Made by a program: the position numbers and the translations under genes. A stretch of 42,962 nt of DNA from NCBI GenBank assembly GCA_003150515.1, contig QALW01000030.1, positions 1 through 42,962 on the forward strand. Reading direction: 5' to 3'. The notes beneath the pieces were generated by a model that ran no database searches, was not told the origin of the DNA, and saw nothing but the letters and a program-made list of their open reading frames with translations. Below, in pieces: positions 13,919 to 21,025 of this stretch. How positions within the stretch are numbered: position 1 is the stretch's first letter; each line of letters begins with the position of its first letter. The stretch is from Selenomonadales bacterium (lineage in GTDB: Bacteria > Bacillota > Clostridia > Christensenellales > QALW01).

Positions 13919-14812
13919 TCAGTCGAAAGTTAGTTGTGGCGACGAATTAGCAGATGAATCTAGCACTTCTAAAATAGTATATTTAGTTGTTTTTTCTATA
14001 GGTTGATTAAGGGAGTCTATATCTGTGCAAATCTGCATCTTCACTCTTATTGTATCTCCTGCTTTTATAGGACGTTCATTGCGTTGTATGTCTTCAAAAA
14101 AACGGGTGTCCATTATTTCGGGCACGATTGTATGATTATTATAAATAAATGACCATTTTCCTTTACCAATTAATACAGCCGTTTTTATCAATATGTTGGC
14201 AACAACGGTAGTGCAATGTTGAGAGGATATTATTTCGGTATAAGGCATAGGTTTTATAATATCTTCTATGTCGTAACTAGAATAATACACGGAGGTTTCT
14301 CGACTTGAAAGTGACATTCCGCCATTAGGATTACGTTGTTTCATTGGACAAATAAATTTATTGATTGCAACATTAATTTCGCCATTATTAATGAGTTGTT
14401 TGCAATTTATATTAAATTGTCCTGAGCTCCCTTCCTGATTTATAACTTCTAAACTATCAAACTGTTCCTTTATATCTTTTGGCGCTTGTCCTTTAAGATG
14501 CTTTCTCAGGTTAATTAAATTTATTATTGTAGTTATTGCAGTGGAGGCAAAAGTCATTATATTTTGGGAGTTATTAATCAATGTATCTATGAAAGCATAT
14601 ACGGCTGCAAAATCAATATTAAATGATCCTTCTTTAGGCGCAGAGACATAAAGCTTGACATTGGATTCGGGACAAATTTCTTTTGCAGTTAAATCAAATA
14701 ATTCTTGGGCACCTTGGATCATTTCAATAAATAAAGAAGCGTCAAAACTATTGTCTCCATCAAGATGCAAAGATAAACTGGACAAATTGGTATTGTCTTT
14801 AAAATCACTCAT
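13919..14812 (-). CDS. hypothetical accessory protein
   Basis: 297 aa, not assigned to a family. N-terminal region (1-75) soluble; a hydrophobic stretch at about 65-105 (FAAVYAFIDTLI, IMTFASTAITTIINLI) could be one hairpin or two helices in the membrane; C-terminal 110-297 is beta-rich, ending with a strand-turn region (IKAGDTIRVKMQI, KYTILEVLD). No signal peptide. Leftward in the lysogenic orientation, between immunity modules B and C, and lower in GC than its neighbours. Its placement suggests a gene expressed in the lysogen, such as an exclusion or defence factor; no motif proves this. Confidence 0.7.
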   Translation of the reverse strand: MSDFKDNTNLSSLSLHLDGDNSFDASLFIEMIQGAQELFDLTAKEICPESNVKLYVSAPKEGSFNIDFAAVYAFIDTLINNSQNIMTFASTAITTIINLINLRKHLKGQAPKDIKEQFDSLEVINQEGSSGQFNINCKQLINNGEINVAINKFICPMKQRNPNGGMSLSSRETSVYYSSYDIEDIIKPMPYTEIISSQHCTTVVANILIKTAVLIGKGKWSFIYNNHTIVPEIMDTRFFEDIQRNERPIKAGDTIRVKMQICTDIDSLNQPIEKTTKYTILEVLDSSANSSPQLTFD

Positions 14813-14842
14813 ATTTGCCTCCGGATAATACTTTATTATATG

Positions 14843-15058
14843 TCATCTGCGCTCGGGCACATCCGAGCGCCCCACAAGGTAATCTAGAGAGACGTTGAAA
14901 TAGTCGGCAAGGGCAATGAGGATGTCGTAAGCGGGTTTTCTGCGTCCGCCTTCATAGTTTTGGATTCCTACTTCGCTTAGATTTAATGCTGATGCAAGCT
15001 GCTTTTGCGTAATATTCTTCTCTTTTCTTAGCTGCAAAAGTCGCTCTGAAAAAGTCAT
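14843..15058 (-). CDS. Xre-family repressor, immunity module C
   Basis: 71 aa from the ATG at 15058, chosen because GGAGG lies 8 bp upstream and the longer in-frame extension crosses operators. One HTH_3 domain (TQKQLASALNLSEVGIQNYE, DYFNVSLDYLVGRSDVPERR). Its terminal DYLxGRxD motif resembles that of module B. Only a short tail, so it may be a minimal repressor. The 13919 gene follows 30 bp downstream on the same strand. Confidence 0.85.
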   Translation of the reverse strand: MTFSERLLQLRKEKNITQKQLASALNLSEVGIQNYEGGRRKPAYDILIALADYFNVSLDYLVGRSDVPERR

Positions 15059-15089
15059 ATTTGTGCCTCCAAAAATATTTAAAAATTTG

Positions 15090-15147
15090 TTGACACAAAC
15101 AAATGTATGTGTTATTATACCAGCAGAACACAAACAAATGTATGTGT
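15090..15147 (+). promoter_or_regulatory. early promoter and two operators of immunity module C
   Basis: Promoter TTGACA (15090-15095), 17-bp spacer, TATTAT (15113-15118). The 20-bp imperfect palindrome ACACAAACAAATGTATGTGT occurs at 15093-15112, over the spacer, and identically at 15128-15147, 35 bp apart. Half-site consensus is ACACAnACA. Confidence 0.87.
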
Positions 15148-15170
15148 TACTATGAAAGCGAGGGGTGATA

Positions 15171-15362
15171 GTGAGCACGAAAGAAACGAAACTCAAAATC
15201 AAACGCAAAGAAACAGGCTTAACGCAAGTGCAAGTTGCGGGAAAAGCCGGCATTACAGTTAATTGCTATCAGAGATACGAAACTGGCGAAAGAATGCCAA
15301 GAGCCGATATCGCCAAACTGATAGCCAAAGCATTAAATAGTACTGTGGAAGAACTATTTTAG
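15171..15362 (+). CDS. Cro-like Xre regulator, module C
   Basis: 63 aa from GTG 15171, 5 bp after AGGGG; a GTG at 15165 overlaps that ribosome site. Single HTH_3 (LTQVQVAGKAGITVNCYQRY, ETGERMPRADIAKLIAKAL). Divergent from the module C repressor. Confidence 0.83.
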   Translation: MSTKETKLKIKRKETGLTQVQVAGKAGITVNCYQRYETGERMPRADIAKLIAKALNSTVEELF

Positions 15363-15415
15363 CAGATTATAGCATGTTTTAGATTTGAAAGTCAATAGGG
15401 AAAGGAGAGGCAAAT

Positions 15416-15607
15416 ATGAAACCCAGAAAGTTTATGCAAAATAGACGAGATGAGTTAGGTGTAACTCAGAAAATGGTTGCTGATATGGTGGGAATAGCTC
15501 AAGGAACTTATTCCAATATAGAAAAAGGCAAGAAAGCACCTAGCGTAAAATTGGCCAAAAAATTAGCAGATATATTGGGAGTAACATGGACGGCATTTTA
15601 TGAATAA
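15416..15607 (+). CDS. Xre-family regulator
   Basis: 63 aa, start preceded by AAAGGAGAGG. HTH_3 domain covers nearly the whole protein (VTQKMVADMVGIAQGTYSNI, EKGKKAPSV). Follows the module C Cro-like gene by 53 bp, so co-transcribed. Role in the switch unknown. Confidence 0.83.
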   Translation: MKPRKFMQNRRDELGVTQKMVADMVGIAQGTYSNIEKGKKAPSVKLAKKLADILGVTWTAFYE

Positions 15608-15634
15608 GAGCAAAGCAGCGGTAACGCTTTGCTC
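15608..15634. terminator. hairpin directly after the 15416 gene
   Basis: 9-bp perfect stem GAGCAAAGC/GCTTTGCTC (15608-15616 with 15626-15634) starts at the base after the stop codon. No adjacent T-run on the plus strand, so a weak terminator at best; on the minus strand it follows the convergent small gene at 15645. Confidence 0.4.
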
Positions 15635-15644
15635 AATGGTAGAA

Positions 15645-15782
15645 TTATTTGGTTTTTTTAGTTTGAGAAAGTGCACTCCCAGCAACCGATTTGCTTTTGC
15701 CGCTAAATCTGCCATCATTTAATATTTTACCAGCGGTAGAAGCAACTTTTGCAGAAGTATGCTTGCAGTTAGGTTTAGACAA
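15645..15782 (-). CDS. 45-aa basic small protein, lysogenic-strand gene
   Basis: TTG start with a perfect AAGGAGGTGA 6-7 bp upstream encodes 45 residues rich in Lys, Ser and Ala, beginning MSKPNCKHTSAKVASTAG and containing SKSVAGSALSQ. This looks like the short SxKVA...KSVAGSALSQ proteins seen scattered in bacterial genomes and phages, of unknown function (family resemblance from memory, not searched). It runs against the early operon and has a perfect promoter at 15863-15891, so it should be made in the lysogen. Too short for usual ORF cut-offs. Confidence 0.75.
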   Translation of the reverse strand: MSKPNCKHTSAKVASTAGKILNDGRFSGKSKSVAGSALSQTKKTK

Positions 15783-15862
15783 ATAATTCACCTCCTTGAA
15801 GTTCAATATATGGGGTGTAATTTAATACATGACAATTACAGACCACAATATATCGTATGGAT

Positions 15863-15891
15863 ATTATATTGCTAATAGGTATATATGTCAA
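15863..15891 (-). promoter_or_regulatory. perfect sigma-A promoter of the 45-aa gene
   Basis: Minus strand TTGACA (15891-15886), 17-bp spacer, TATAAT (15868-15863); leader of about 75 nt. No operator palindrome like those of the three immunity modules is seen over it, suggesting constitutive expression. Confidence 0.85.
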
Positions 15892-15948
15892 TAATAAATA
15901 TGCAATTAATTCTTATAAAGGTAAAGAATGAAGGGAGGGGGGGAACCA

Positions 15949-16146
15949 ATGACTGTAAACCAAAGCCGGCAATGCGCAAGCTGCAAATACCGGGGAACTA
16001 TTGGCGGCGGGTATTCGTGCGATTACATACTGCATAAGGGAGCGCCGCGCCGAAGCGAGATAGGGAATTGCGACAAATATTTGAAGCGAAAGAGGAGGAG
16101 AGAAAATAACAATGAAAAAGACCTTAGCACAGCAATTAAGAACTAA
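15949..16146 (+). CDS. small Cys-rich phage protein
   Basis: 65 aa from ATG 15949, preceded by AGGGAGGGGG (the upstream ATG at 15928 overlaps this site). CASC near residue 9, two further Cys (CDY, NCDKY) form a possible zinc knuckle; basic C-terminus KRKRRR. Typical of small early proteins in Clostridial siphophages; function unknown. Overlaps the next gene by 35 bp. Confidence 0.7.
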   Translation: MTVNQSRQCASCKYRGTIGGGYSCDYILHKGAPRRSEIGNCDKYLKRKRRRENNNEKDLSTAIKN

Positions 16147-16348
16147 TATCAAGATGAGAATGGCTGAACTGGATTTAACGGGCGAACAGGTATACGCTAC
16201 GGCGGGATATAAAAGCCGGGTGGGGTATAACACTCGCATAAACAAGCCGGAGGGAATAACTATTAACGATTTAGGGCTGATAGCTAAAGCGCTTAAAACT
16301 ACAGAGGTAGGGCTTTTGACAGGTCAGTTTAACCGAAAGGAGGGATAA
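16112..16348 (+). CDS. Xre-like HTH phage protein
   Basis: 78 aa. Helical segment LTGEQVYATAGYKSRVGYNT with IxINDLGLIAKALKTTEVGLL is a divergent HTH fold. SD AGGAGGAGAG upstream, inside the preceding gene. Probably a phage early regulator. Confidence 0.75.
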   Translation: MKKTLAQQLRTNIKMRMAELDLTGEQVYATAGYKSRVGYNTRINKPEGITINDLGLIAKALKTTEVGLLTGQFNRKEG

Positions 16349-16350
16349 GG

Positions 16351-16524
16351 ATGGACAAGCTTAAATATACGGATGCGTATATATACGGTCTGGAAAAGAT
16401 GCTGGAGGCGGCGCAGAGGGAAATTGCCGAGCTGAGTGCAAGGATTGTGAGCATGGCGCGAACGGAGCAGGCGCTCAGGGAGAGCAAGCAGGGCCTTGAA
16501 GAGCGGCTCAAGGCGTTAAGCTGA
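16351..16524 (+). CDS. 57-aa coiled-coil protein
   Basis: Start ATG after AAAGGAGGGA; stop TGA 16522-16524. The sequence (YIYGLEKMLEAAQREIAEL, ARIVSM, ESKQGLEERLKAL) has heptad spacing of Leu/Ile/Met over residues 12-56, a predicted coiled coil. Tightly packed in the early operon. Function unknown. Confidence 0.7.
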   Translation: MDKLKYTDAYIYGLEKMLEAAQREIAELSARIVSMARTEQALRESKQGLEERLKALS

Positions 16525-16540
16525 AAGGAGGGACAAGCTA

Positions 16541-16696
16541 ATGGGCGCAGATTATGCTTTGCTGCTGGCGGCCGTGGGGCTGGCGCTGCTTGGGCTGCTG
16601 GCGGGAGATGGAATTATAAACGCTTTGGTGAAAAAGGGCTGGCTGCTTAAAATTGCCGAGCGGCTGGGAATGGAAATAAAGGAGGAAGAGAAATGA
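16541..16696 (+). CDS. 51-aa single-helix membrane protein
   Basis: ATG after AAAGGAGGGA; ends in TGA overlapping the next ATG (ATGA). Residues 5-29 (YALLLAAVGLALLGLLAG) form one membrane helix, followed by a charged tail. Small phage membrane protein of unknown role. Confidence 0.68.
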   Translation: MGADYALLLAAVGLALLGLLAGDGIINALVKKGWLLKIAERLGMEIKEEEK

Positions 16697-16875
16697 GCTA
16701 TTACAAGATATGCCCTTACTGCGGTGCGGCGTTGGATCCGGGCGAAAAGTGCGACTGCAGAAAAGAAAAGGCCGCCCGTCCTGCTGGCACAGAGACGAAC
16801 GGCAAAGCAAATACATCTATAAATATTATAGCACAGGGTTTTAAAAAAGCAAGCGAAAATTTCGGAGGGAAATAA
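16693..16875 (+). CDS. small zinc-ribbon-like protein
   Basis: 60 aa; ICPYCGAALDPGEKCDC near the N-terminus gives a Cys2-Cys2 zinc site (Cys7, Cys10, Cys20, Cys22), followed by a disordered Lys/Asn-rich part. AAAGGAGGAAG precedes the ATG; start overlaps the previous stop. Confidence 0.72.
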   Translation: MSYYKICPYCGAALDPGEKCDCRKEKAARPAGTETNGKANTSINIIAQGFKKASENFGGK

Positions 16876-16877
16876 AA

Positions 16878-17243
16878 ATGGAATGCGGAGCTGAATATGA
16901 GATGGAATATATCTGCAATGACTGCGGAGCAATTTTTGAAAAGCCGGCTGAACTAGAAGAGACGAGCTGGGCGTGGGGCAGGCCGGAGGAATACATATTA
17001 AGCCGCTGCCCGTGTTGCGGTGGGGATGATTTTAGTGAGGGAGTTAAATGCGGGGTGTGCGGCGAGACGGTCAGCGCCCTTAAGGCCGAGCGGGTTAATG
17101 ACGGGTACGTATGCGAGCAATGCATAGGAATAACAGGCCGGCAGGCTGAAAAGGCTCTGGGCAGCATATTCAGCGCGGCGGAATTAAACGCGCTGAGGAT
17201 ATATATTGAGAATATTTATTCACAGGGAGGGCATTTGGTATGA
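16878..17243 (+). CDS. double zinc-ribbon protein
   Basis: 121 aa with CNDCG (about 13-17) pairing with CPCCGG (about 47-52), and CGVCGE (about 60) pairing with CEQC (about 81), making two zinc ribbons. Overlaps the annealing-protein gene by 4 bp. Placement with recombination genes hints at nucleic-acid binding; not proven. Confidence 0.7.
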   Translation: MECGAEYEMEYICNDCGAIFEKPAELEETSWAWGRPEEYILSRCPCCGGDDFSEGVKCGVCGETVSALKAERVNDGYVCEQCIGITGRQAEKALGSIFSAAELNALRIYIENIYSQGGHLV

Positions 17244-17833
17244 GCGAGAACAATTATTTCACGGAGCTTAATAATATAAACGTAAACGATAAGACGGAGA
17301 AAAAGAACGGCCTTACTTATCTTTCGTGGGCCTGGGCGTGGGGAGAGATTAAGAAGCTGCATCCTGACGCTACATATACAGTTTATGAGAATAAGGAGGG
17401 ACTGAATTATCATCATGACGGCTCTACTGCATGGGTAAAAACGGGAGTGACAGTGAACGGAATAGAGCATATAGAGTATCTGCCCGTTATGGACTATAAA
17501 AATAAATCCATCCCCCTGGAGGCTTTGACCAGCTTTGACGTGAATAAGGCCATACAGCGCAGCCTGACCAAGGCCTGCGCCCGTCATGGACTGGGGCTGT
17601 ATATCTACGCGGGGGAGGATTTGCCTGAAAGCGCCGCGCCCGAGCAGAAGCGGAATCCGGCTGCTGAAATTAAGGCCTTTGCGGACGAATTTCCCGGTTC
17701 CCGCGAGGAAGGAATAGCGCTGGTAAAGCAAATACTGGGGGAATTTGGCTACGCTAAGGCTAAGGATGTGCAGATTAAGGATTTGGACAATATTCTGCTT
17801 TCCTTAAGCAACAGGAGAAAGATTGCATTATGA
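17240..17833 (+). CDS. Sak-type single-strand annealing protein (DUF1071)
   Basis: 197 aa. Carries the DUF1071/Sak signature: NGLTYLSWAWAWGEIKKLHP (about 25-44), TGVTVNGIEHIEYLPVMDYK, and FDVNKAIQRSLTKACARHGL (about 98-117), then an ED-rich linker and C-terminal helices. These Rad52-like proteins anneal complementary single strands during phage recombination. Followed with 4-bp overlap by the NinB-like gene and then SSB, a common phage recombination set. Confidence 0.88.
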   Translation: MSENNYFTELNNINVNDKTEKKNGLTYLSWAWAWGEIKKLHPDATYTVYENKEGLNYHHDGSTAWVKTGVTVNGIEHIEYLPVMDYKNKSIPLEALTSFDVNKAIQRSLTKACARHGLGLYIYAGEDLPESAAPEQKRNPAAEIKAFADEFPGSREEGIALVKQILGEFGYAKAKDVQIKDLDNILLSLSNRRKIAL

Positions 17834-18372
17834 CGCAGGCAAGAATAAAGAATGTAAGCCTCATAAGGGATTTTAAGACGGGCCGGTATATATTCAGCGC
17901 AGAGGTGGGGCCGGAGAGCATAGGCGCTATTCAGGAGGTCAGGCGGCTTATGGATAAGAGCGCGGACAAGCCCTGGATAATGGCCATTGAACGGCGCCGG
18001 GAGCGCAGGAGCCTGGACGCAAACGCTTACGCCTGGCTGCTGATAGGACGTATAGCGGACGTGCTCCTTATAAGCAAGGAAGAATGCTATTTGGATATGC
18101 TTAAGCATTACGGCCAGCGCATAGCGCTTAGGCTCAGGGCAGATATAGACCCGGCAGGCTATTTTAAATACTATGAGGAAGCGGGCAGGCTGGGGGAGTA
18201 TATCGAGTATTTCTGTTTTAAAGGCTCAAGCGAATACGACAGCCGGGAGATGAGCGTATTTATAGAGGGAATTATTCAGGAGGCGGAGCAGCTGGGCATA
18301 CCGACAAAGACGCCGGACGAGCTGGCGGCTATGCTCAGCCTTATGGAGGAGAGCGAAAGGAGAAGAGTATGA
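17830..18372 (+). CDS. NinB-like recombination protein
   Basis: 180 aa. ERRSLDANAYAWLLIGRIAD (about 59-78) and the C-terminal YDSREMSVFIEGIIQEAEQL resemble NinB/Orf proteins, which bind single-stranded DNA/SSB and help recombinases load. Four-bp overlaps with both neighbours (Sak-type protein and SSB) mean one tightly coupled unit. Confidence 0.78.
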   Translation: MTQARIKNVSLIRDFKTGRYIFSAEVGPESIGAIQEVRRLMDKSADKPWIMAIERRRERRSLDANAYAWLLIGRIADVLLISKEECYLDMLKHYGQRIALRLRADIDPAGYFKYYEEAGRLGEYIEYFCFKGSSEYDSREMSVFIEGIIQEAEQLGIPTKTPDELAAMLSLMEESERRRV

Positions 18373-18761
18373 ATAAAATAATGCTTACGGGCAATTTAAC
18401 GGCTGAGCCGGATATGAGACAAACGGCCTCAGGCATATCGGTATGCACATTTACTTTGGCGGTAAACAGAAGGACAAGTAAGGAGGACGGAGAAAAAAAG
18501 ACGGATTTTATTCCAGTTATCACCTGGCGCAGTCTGGCTGAAAACTGCTTTAAATATCTGAGAAAGGGCAGAAAAGCGGCGGTGTCAGGCAGCCTTCAGA
18601 TAAGGAACTATGAGGCGCAGGACGGGAGCAGACGTTATATTGCAGAGGTAATAGCGGAGGAGGTTGAATTCTTATCTCCGGCTGAGACTGCACTCCAAAC
18701 TGAAAGAATAAGCGAACTGCCTATGGAGCCGATAACTCCTCAGGATGAACTGCCGTTTTAA
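18369..18761 (+). CDS. ssb: single-stranded DNA-binding protein
   Basis: 130 aa. OB-fold with NKIMLTGNLTAEPDMRQT, TFTLAVNR, DFIPVITWRSLAENCFKYL and KGRKAAVSGSLQIRNYE; ends with the acidic-hydrophobic tip QDELPF used to recruit partner proteins. Works at replication forks and with the adjacent annealing protein. Confidence 0.95.
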   Translation: MNKIMLTGNLTAEPDMRQTASGISVCTFTLAVNRRTSKEDGEKKTDFIPVITWRSLAENCFKYLRKGRKAAVSGSLQIRNYEAQDGSRRYIAEVIAEEVEFLSPAETALQTERISELPMEPITPQDELPF

Positions 18762-18775
18762 GGAGGAGAGGCACA

Positions 18776-19126
18776 ATGGATTATATGAGCATTATTGCAT
18801 ACATACCTGCGGGCCGGGAAAACAGGATAACGAGGGAGGAATTAAGCCGGCTTACCGGCAGAGCGGACAGGCTTAACCGCAAAGCCATAGAGGAGGCGCG
18901 CAAGGCGGGCGTTCCCGTTATCTCCAGCAGCCGCGACAGGGGATATTATATAGCGCAGAGCAGCAGCGAAACGGACAAGCTGCTGCGGGAAATATGGGCG
19001 CGCATCCGCAGCCTGTTGAAGACCTACTGGACGCTTAAGAAGCGCTTAAAGCTTGACGGGCAGATGACGCTGTATGAAATGGAGGAGCTGTTTAAGGTTA
19101 AGTCGGAGGTGTTTGAAGATGAGTGA
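18776..19126 (+). CDS. winged-helix phage replication-region protein
   Basis: 116 aa. RENRITREELSRLTGRADRL with NRKAIEEARKAGVPVISSS and RGYYIA is a winged-helix pattern, with a helical C-terminal tail. SD AAGGAGGAGAGG. Homologous small proteins precede replisome organisers in many Firmicutes phages; it overlaps that gene by 8 bp. Confidence 0.75.
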   Translation: MDYMSIIAYIPAGRENRITREELSRLTGRADRLNRKAIEEARKAGVPVISSSRDRGYYIAQSSSETDKLLREIWARIRSLLKTYWTLKKRLKLDGQMTLYEMEELFKVKSEVFEDE

Positions 19127-19970
19127 AGGAGGTTATGTAAAGATATACAGGCGGCTCAAGGATTGGGAATGGTATAGTGACGCTAATACAACAAGGGTAT
19201 ATTTACATATTCTGCTCACGGCCAATCATAGAACAGTACGGTTTAAAGGGGCTAATATAAAGAAAGGTCAATGCCTGTTGTCGGTCGAGAAGATGGCTGA
19301 AGCGCTGCGGATGTCCAGGCAGTCGGTGAGGACTGCGTTACAGCACTTAATTTCAACCAATGAAATAACCACCAAGCCAACCAAGGCGGGAACGCTGATA
19401 ACCGTAGTAAATTGGGATAATTATCAGGATGTAGAAAGTGCGGATAACCGCACAGTCAACCAACGTAGCAACCGCCAGCTAACCAGATATCAACCAGATA
19501 GTAACCAGATACTAACCACTTATCAACCAGATAGTAACCAGATATCAACCACGAACAAGAATGATAAGAATGATAAGAATAATATATATACCCCCCTTAC
19601 CCCCCAAGAGGGGGAGGGCGCGTCTGTTCAGGAAGAGCGATTTGAACAGGTTTGGAAAGAGTATCCTAAAAAAGTGGCCAAGCAGTACGCACGAAAAGCC
19701 TGGAATCGCATAAAGCCGGACGGAGAGCTGTTTGAAAAAATGCTTAAGGCTTTAAGAGAACAGAAAAAGAGCGAGCAATGGCAAAAGGATGATGGCAGAT
19801 TTATCCCAAATCCGGCCACATGGCTGAACGGCGGATATTGGGAAAACGAGCCGAGCGTGCCTGCGAGGCGGCAGGCGGAGCAAAAAAAGACCAGCGCGCA
19901 CCAATATGCCGAGCGCGCCGAGAGCAATTATGACGACGTGATAATCCATTTGGGAGGTGAGCCCGAATGA
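19119..19970 (+). CDS. phage replisome organiser / replication initiator
   Basis: 283 aa from ATG 19119 (GGAGGTG upstream; a longer start at 19074 lies within the previous gene). N-terminal winged helix (about 1-105: YVKIYRRLKDWEWY, MAEALRMSRQSVRTALQHL), a linker (about 110-170) coded by an iteron array and containing the 11-residue repeat YQPDSNQI(L/S)TT twice, and a C-terminal domain (about 172-240: FEQVWKEYPKKVAKQYARKA, FIPNPATWLNGGYWE) typical of phage initiators. It should bind its own iterons and open the origin, recruiting host helicase; no phage helicase gene is seen. Confidence 0.88.
   Translation: MSEGGYVKIYRRLKDWEWYSDANTTRVYLHILLTANHRTVRFKGANIKKGQCLLSVEKMAEALRMSRQSVRTALQHLISTNEITTKPTKAGTLITVVNWDNYQDVESADNRTVNQRSNRQLTRYQPDSNQILTTYQPDSNQISTTNKNDKNDKNNIYTPLTPQEGEGASVQEERFEQVWKEYPKKVAKQYARKAWNRIKPDGELFEKMLKALREQKKSEQWQKDDGRFIPNPATWLNGGYWENEPSVPARRQAEQKKTSAHQYAERAESNYDDVIIHLGGEPE
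19470..19557 (+). repeat. 11-bp iteron array, probable phage replication origin
   Basis: Six contiguous 11-mers with core AACCAGATA or AACCACTTA lie at 19481, 19492, 19503, 19514, 19525 and 19536, flanked by degenerate units at 19470 and 19547. An A/T-rich stretch with AATGATAAG repeated twice and an AATATATATA run (19558-19592) follows, then C- and G-tracts. This matches the lambda-O arrangement, with origin iterons inside the initiator gene. Confidence 0.85.
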
Positions 19971-20290
19971 AATATCATTCGCAAAAGGCGCGGCTGGACG
20001 GGCAGCTATTTGATTCCCAAAAGGAGGCGCGGCGCTATGCGGAGCTTAAGCTGCTGGAACGCGCCGGGCAGATTCGCAATCTGCGGCGGCAGATAAAGTA
20101 CGAGCTTATCCCGGCGCAGAAAATACACGGCAGAATTGCCGAGCGGGCATGCAGCTACATAGCGGACTTTGTTTACGAGGAGAACGGGCAGACGGTAGTG
20201 GAGGACGTTAAGGGCTTCCGCACTAAGGAATATCTGATTAAGCGCAAGCTGATGCTTCGGGTACACGGGATAAGGATTAGGGAGGTGTGA
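19967..20290 (+). CDS. DUF1064-type predicted nuclease
   Basis: 107 aa. FDSQKEARRYAELKLLERAG and ADFVY...TVVEDVKGF with the D...ExK arrangement of PD-(D/E)XK nucleases (Asp about 66, Glu-x-Lys about 78-80), as in the DUF1064 phage family. Overlaps the initiator stop by 4 bp. May process replication or recombination intermediates. Confidence 0.82.
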   Translation: MKYHSQKARLDGQLFDSQKEARRYAELKLLERAGQIRNLRRQIKYELIPAQKIHGRIAERACSYIADFVYEENGQTVVEDVKGFRTKEYLIKRKLMLRVHGIRIREV

Positions 20291-20292
20291 TT

Positions 20293-20724
20293 ATGACCAA
20301 TTACGAGCGAATAAAGAGAATGAGCATAGAGAAAATGGCAGCGGAATTTATGATTTTCCGACCGTCTGACGCTTGCTTTGAGGATGAGCACAGAAATTAT
20401 TGCTCCTTAAACAATCAATTTCACAAGCATTCACAGGATTGTTTTAAGGCAAATGTTGAATGGCTGGAAGCGGAGACGGGTAATGATGCAGAAGAGTATG
20501 ACAAAGGTCTCATTGTGGAGTTGCCGTGCAAGCCGTTACCAATGCTTATGAATTCAGATAATAGCGACGCGTACTGCCCTTTCTGTGGCGAAAACTTAAG
20601 CGGATATTATGGCGATTACAATGCGCCAGACATATTACCTTGCTTTAACTGCGGCGAATGGCTAGACAATACAAAATCCATGTCAATAGAGGAAGCCGGA
20701 CAGGCGTTGAAAAATAAATTATAA
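20293..20724 (+). CDS. phage protein with C-terminal zinc ribbon
   Basis: 143 aa from ATG 20293, chosen since GGGAGGTG is well placed before it rather than before GTG 20287. N-terminal helical region with Cys/His (ACFEDEHRNYC), C-terminal CPFCGENL ... CFNCGEW zinc ribbon. Unknown function. Confidence 0.7.
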   Translation: MTNYERIKRMSIEKMAAEFMIFRPSDACFEDEHRNYCSLNNQFHKHSQDCFKANVEWLEAETGNDAEEYDKGLIVELPCKPLPMLMNSDNSDAYCPFCGENLSGYYGDYNAPDILPCFNCGEWLDNTKSMSIEEAGQALKNKL

Positions 20725-20737
20725 AGGAGAATAAATC

Positions 20738-21025
20738 ATGAAAAATCAAAAGGTAATTGTAAGAGCGGATATGGCAGGAGTGTTTTTTGGAGAAATCAAA
20801 GAGCGGAGCGGGTCAGAGATAACTATGCAAAATGTTCGGAGACTGTGGTATTGGGATGGCGCTTGCAGCTTATCGCAATTAGCTGTTGATGGGACAGCGA
20901 ATCCGGATAACTGTAAATTTACCGTTATAGTGCCTGAAATGATTATTTTGGGAGTTATTGAGATAATACCATGTTCAGAAAAGGCAATTAAAAGCATTGA
21001 GGGCGTAAAAGAATGGAAAATATAA
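20738..21025 (+). CDS. DUF6948-like phage protein
   Basis: 95 aa. MQNVRRLWYWDGACSLSQLA, NCKFTVIVPEMI and IEIIPCSEKAIKSIEGVKEW match, from memory, the small conserved phage family DUF6948. Beta-rich, cytosolic, function unknown. The start of the Gly-X gene overlaps its end by 13 bp. Confidence 0.75.
   Translation: MKNQKVIVRADMAGVFFGEIKERSGSEITMQNVRRLWYWDGACSLSQLAVDGTANPDNCKFTVIVPEMIILGVIEIIPCSEKAIKSIEGVKEWKI

Noticed and set aside
14843..15253. Longer 136-aa version of the module C repressor
   Set aside because: The extension crosses both operators and the divergent promoter; the ATG at 15058 has a proper GGAGG site.
19481..19557. CRISPR-like or microsatellite reading of the 11-bp array
   Set aside because: Repeats are contiguous without spacers and lie in a replication initiator gene, so iterons explain them better.
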